NCBI GenBank assembly: GCA_964568885.1
Contig: CAZMSF010000004.1
Span: 1 to 62,869, forward strand
Source: JAUSNA01 sp964568885
GTDB lineage: Bacteria > Patescibacteriota > Microgenomatia > Levybacterales > GWA1-39-11
Length of the DNA stretch: 62,869 nt
Direction: 5' to 3'
Part shown: one piece after another, positions 60,510-62,869 of the stretch
Layout of the letters: each line of letters begins with the position of its first letter
Numbering within the stretch: the first letter of the stretch is position 1
Notes under the pieces: generated by a model
Databases searched by the model: none
What the model saw: only the letters and a program-made list of their open reading frames with translations
Told to the model about the DNA's origin: nothing
Translations under genes and position numbers: made by a program

Positions 60510-61699
60510 GCGGTACGCTTGGAAAAATACTTTTTTTTGCCCTTCTCGCAACATTTCCGCTTGGCTTGCTCGTAAGACTTAGGCTAGCTACCAATATATA
60601 TATTACTCCACAAGACATTCTTGTATTCCTTCTTTTTGTTCTGACCGTTACCAAATTTTTTAGGAAAAGTAGACCGATTTTTTCAGATAAATTTATTTTC
60701 TTTCAATTACTGTTTTTACTTATTGGTGGACTGAGTCTTATTGTCAGCTCCTTTTTGCATGGGGAGATAAATCTCTTAGTCTCTTTTCTCTATCTTTTGA
60801 GGTATATTTTCTACCTATCTCTTCTTAATGTTGGTAATCTCTTCGAAAAAACCGGAGCTGAACGAAAAATTTTAACACTGACAGGGATTGCCGTTCTTTT
60901 ATTGGGATACCTACAATACTTCCTGTATTATGATTTAAAGTACTTGTATTATTACGGATGGGACAACCACCTATATCGGCTTTTTTCGTCCTTTCTTGAC
61001 CCAAATTATGCAGGAGTATTCTATTCGCTTTTCTTTATTTTTATTTTTTCACCTGTCTTATATTTGAGAATAAAACAAAGTTACAGAGAGCTTGTCCTTT
61101 CCTTCTTTACCGTAATTGCACTTTACCTTACTTACTCAAGAACGGCACTTATTGCTCTTCTTGCGGGTATTGTTTCCATCGCGGTTCTTAAAGGTAAAAT
61201 ACGCGTGTTACTTCTTGCTTTGGCTGCTTTTTCTATACTTCTTGTAACGCTCTCAGATACGTCAATTGAAGGACTCAATCCACTAAGAACGGCATCATCG
61301 ATAGAACGGGTCATTTCAGCGAAAGAAGCTTGGCAAATTTTTACCGAGAGCCCACTAATAGGAAGCGGATTTAACTCATATCGATATACCATGATAAGAT
61401 ACGGATTCAGGAATCCAACGGGTGCATCCCTGAGTAATGCCGACGCTGGAACCGACAATAGCTTTCTCTTTGTTTTGGCAACGAGTGGAATTTTTGGCTT
61501 TGCTTTCTTTGCTTTAAGCTACATTTTTCTTTTAAGAAAACTTTACAGTGAGCGCGGAACGATTGGAATTATCCCTCTTTGTTTGGTTATCTCTTTTCTT
61601 GCTGCAAGCCTTTTTCTCAACGTATTGTTTTATACGCCTATACTGACTTTTATATTCATCACAATTTCTCTGAGGAAGCGGATATTTGGAAAAACCTGA
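60506..61699 (+). CDS. O-antigen ligase/polymerase family protein (Wzy/WaaL)
   Basis: 397 residues with about eleven to twelve helices. The large outside loop in the second half contains SIERVISAKEAWQIFTESPLIGSGFNSY followed by the region with DAGTDNSFLFVLATSGIFG, which matches the Wzy_C (O-antigen ligase) domain with its conserved Arg, Gly and Asn/His region. TYSRTALIALLAGI before it is also typical. Such proteins ligate lipid-linked glycans to an acceptor or polymerise repeat units on the outer face. It is the last plus-strand gene of the glycan locus and the only one of its kind, so it may finish the surface glycan. Confidence 0.9.
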   Translation: MSGTLGKILFFALLATFPLGLLVRLRLATNIYITPQDILVFLLFVLTVTKFFRKSRPIFSDKFIFFQLLFLLIGGLSLIVSSFLHGEINLLVSFLYLLRYIFYLSLLNVGNLFEKTGAERKILTLTGIAVLLLGYLQYFLYYDLKYLYYYGWDNHLYRLFSSFLDPNYAGVFYSLFFIFIFSPVLYLRIKQSYRELVLSFFTVIALYLTYSRTALIALLAGIVSIAVLKGKIRVLLLALAAFSILLVTLSDTSIEGLNPLRTASSIERVISAKEAWQIFTESPLIGSGFNSYRYTMIRYGFRNPTGASLSNADAGTDNSFLFVLATSGIFGFAFFALSYIFLLRKLYSERGTIGIIPLCLVISFLAASLFLNVLFYTPILTFIFITISLRKRIFGKT

Positions 61700-61718
61700 A
61701 AATTTTTCCGGTACGAAA

Positions 61719-62450
61719 CTACGGATTGTAGGTTACTTTCAACTGTTTTTGAGTTGTAAGTCCGGCCGGATTCTGAGCCTCAATTGTTATTTGGTTATCT
61801 CCATCATTAAGCGTGAGTTGGTACGAGAACTTTCCACCGTTTTCAACAATTGCACGGAATGAATTAATAGACACCGTGTTATCAGGATCTGTCTGTCCCG
61901 TTACAGTGATTGTTTTATCGGCCCTGGAGAGAGTGGCATTATCAACAGGAAAACTCACCTCGAGTTTCGGCTTGTCGCTTTGGTAATTCACTTGAAAATC
62001 AGGAGTGAAGGCACTTGTTTTGTCTCCTTTATTGAAGCGCGCCTTTATTGTATTTGGGCCTTTCGTAAGCGGTATGTTTTGGACAGGAAATTCGAGCTTA
62101 TCTTGAACTTCAACTTCTTTGGCAAGTTCATCGTTTACGTATACTTCAACTGTTCCATTCTTATCGGGTGCATATCCACTGAAATTAATCCGTGCACTTT
62201 GCGTTGCATCAGGAATTCCGCTGAGAGTAGGAGGTTGGAGGAGTTCTTTTCCTACCAACTGATTTCCGTCACTTTTGTCTCCGCCCCGTATCGTATATAT
62301 GGCATTGCCGAAAATATTAATAAGACCAGGTCCGAATTGGAAAAGAACACCTATCAATACAATAATACCAATCGTAAAAAAAAGCGCCTGCTTCTTATTT
62401 TGTTTTTCGCTAGTCCTTGCCAAACGGGACGAACGGAGTCTTCGCTGCAT
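61719..62450 (-). CDS. Membrane-anchored protein with Ig-like domains
   Basis: 243 residues. An Arg/Lys-rich cytosolic start is followed by one hydrophobic helix (about 25-48), then two beta-sandwich-like repeats: about 75-155 with SARINFSGYAPDKNGTVEVYVND and about 160-242 with ADKTITVTGQTDPDNTVSIN. These look like bacterial Ig-like (glucodextranase-B-type) domains, which mediate adhesion or carbohydrate contact outside the cell. No catalytic domain is present. It follows atpC by 4 bases and so is probably transcribed with the ATP synthase genes, an unusual combination. Confidence 0.8.
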   Translation of the reverse strand: MQRRLRSSRLARTSEKQNKKQALFFTIGIIVLIGVLFQFGPGLINIFGNAIYTIRGGDKSDGNQLVGKELLQPPTLSGIPDATQSARINFSGYAPDKNGTVEVYVNDELAKEVEVQDKLEFPVQNIPLTKGPNTIKARFNKGDKTSAFTPDFQVNYQSDKPKLEVSFPVDNATLSRADKTITVTGQTDPDNTVSINSFRAIVENGGKFSYQLTLNDGDNQITIEAQNPAGLTTQKQLKVTYNP

Positions 62451-62454
62451 AATA

Positions 62455-62862
62455 TTAGGAGTGGTGTTTTACTTTATCTGCCACCTTAAGCTCAAGCAAA
62501 GATTTTTGAAGATTTTTTTCCGCCATGATAAGCTCTGCGGTTGATTGTTTGTTTATGATTATTTCCTCCGCTAACTTTTTTGCCTCAAGAGCTCGTGCCG
62601 ACTGGATGGATTCGGCCCTGATAGCATAGTCGGATAATACCATAACGACGTTCTCCTTCACTTTAAGAAATCCTCCAAGAATTGCGATAATGGTGTTTTT
62701 TCCGCCTCTTTTGACTGTGATTGTGCCTTCCGACAGCTTTGAAAATATAGGTACATGATGAGTAAGTACGGAAATTTCGCCGTTTGGGGTGGGAAGCTGT
62801 ACTTCATCAACGGAATCCGAAAAAATCTGTCCTTCGGGCGAAAGAATTTGAAGTGCGAACAT
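62455..62862 (-). CDS. atpC: F0F1 ATP synthase epsilon subunit
   Basis: 135 residues, complete at 62862. LQILSPEGQIFSDSVDEVQLPTPNGEISVLTHHVPIFSKL is the standard epsilon opening and the beta-sandwich runs to about residue 85. The C-terminal helical pair with its Glu/Lys/Ala-rich stretch regulates rotation in other species. As atpC is normally the last gene of the atp operon, the beta-subunit gene should lie just beyond the right edge of the window. Only 7 bases precede the ATG in this window. Confidence 0.95.
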   Translation of the reverse strand: MFALQILSPEGQIFSDSVDEVQLPTPNGEISVLTHHVPIFSKLSEGTITVKRGGKNTIIAILGGFLKVKENVVMVLSDYAIRAESIQSARALEAKKLAEEIIINKQSTAELIMAEKNLQKSLLELKVADKVKHHS

Positions 62863-62869
62863 ATAATTA

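Noticed and set aside
1..62869. Alternative genetic code (UGA as glycine)
   Set aside because: TGA is the natural stop of several genes whose family ends there, for example at 2521-2523 and 53257-53259.
1..62869. tRNA or rRNA genes, CRISPR arrays, insertion sequences, prophage or plasmid genes
   Set aside because: No cloverleaf with a typical T-arm, no regularly spaced direct repeats, and no transposase, integrase or phage gene was seen on reading. A model-based RNA search was not possible here.

Overview
The window is AT-rich, densely coded bacterial DNA that uses TGA as a normal stop codon (for example at 2521-2523), so it does not come from a lineage that reads UGA as glycine. The gene content and order (ftsZ; ileS-rodA-rplU-rpmA-parB; lepB; atpC), the very short intergenic gaps, the eukaryote-like isoleucyl-tRNA synthetase and the large block of small surface-glycan genes suggest a Candidate Phyla Radiation (Patescibacteria) bacterium, most likely from the Microgenomates side. 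That placement is an inference from gene families and style and was not tested with a tree.

Bases 1-17,950 are mainly housekeeping genes: the C-terminal part of ftsZ, a YgjP-type metalloprotease, a YbaK-type deacylase, an RsuA/RluB pseudouridine synthase, a PD-(D/E)XK nuclease, a polysaccharide deacetylase, ileS, rodA, ribosomal proteins L21 and L27, parB and signal peptidase I. Surface-modification genes are interleaved: a membrane-anchored SGNH protein, two acyltransferase-3 proteins and a DUF5989/SxtJ/carbamoyltransferase module.

Bases 17,951-18,271 form the longest gene-free stretch. It holds a CIRCE-like (HrcA operator) element and a minus-strand terminator hairpin with no visible gene in front of it.

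Bases 18,272-61,699 are a 43-kb surface-glycan locus. It encodes cytosolic GT2, GT4 and GT17 glycosyltransferases, a full gene set for GDP-D-glycero-D-manno-heptose with a transaldolase-family gene in the same gene run, several sugar-nucleotide enzymes (dehydrogenase, epimerases/reductases, DegT aminotransferase, acyltransferase, C-methyltransferase), several SAM methyltransferases, one flippase, at least seven multi-spanning GT-C-type or YfhO-type proteins, three DPM1-like polyprenyl-phosphate glycosyltransferases and an O-antigen ligase/polymerase. Two further SGNH paralogues lie inside it. A plausible reading is that cytosolic enzymes make activated sugars, DPM1-like enzymes load some onto a lipid carrier, and GT-C enzymes use these outside the membrane while the SGNH, acyltransferase and carbamoyltransferase proteins decorate the product. 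No initiating phosphoglycosyltransferase is visible.

Bases 61,719-62,869 return to housekeeping with an Ig-like membrane protein and atpC. Throughout the window many first genes have a -10-like hexamer only 6-10 bases before the start codon and no Shine-Dalgarno sequence, which suggests widespread leaderless transcripts. No tRNA, rRNA, CRISPR array, insertion sequence or prophage gene was recognised.
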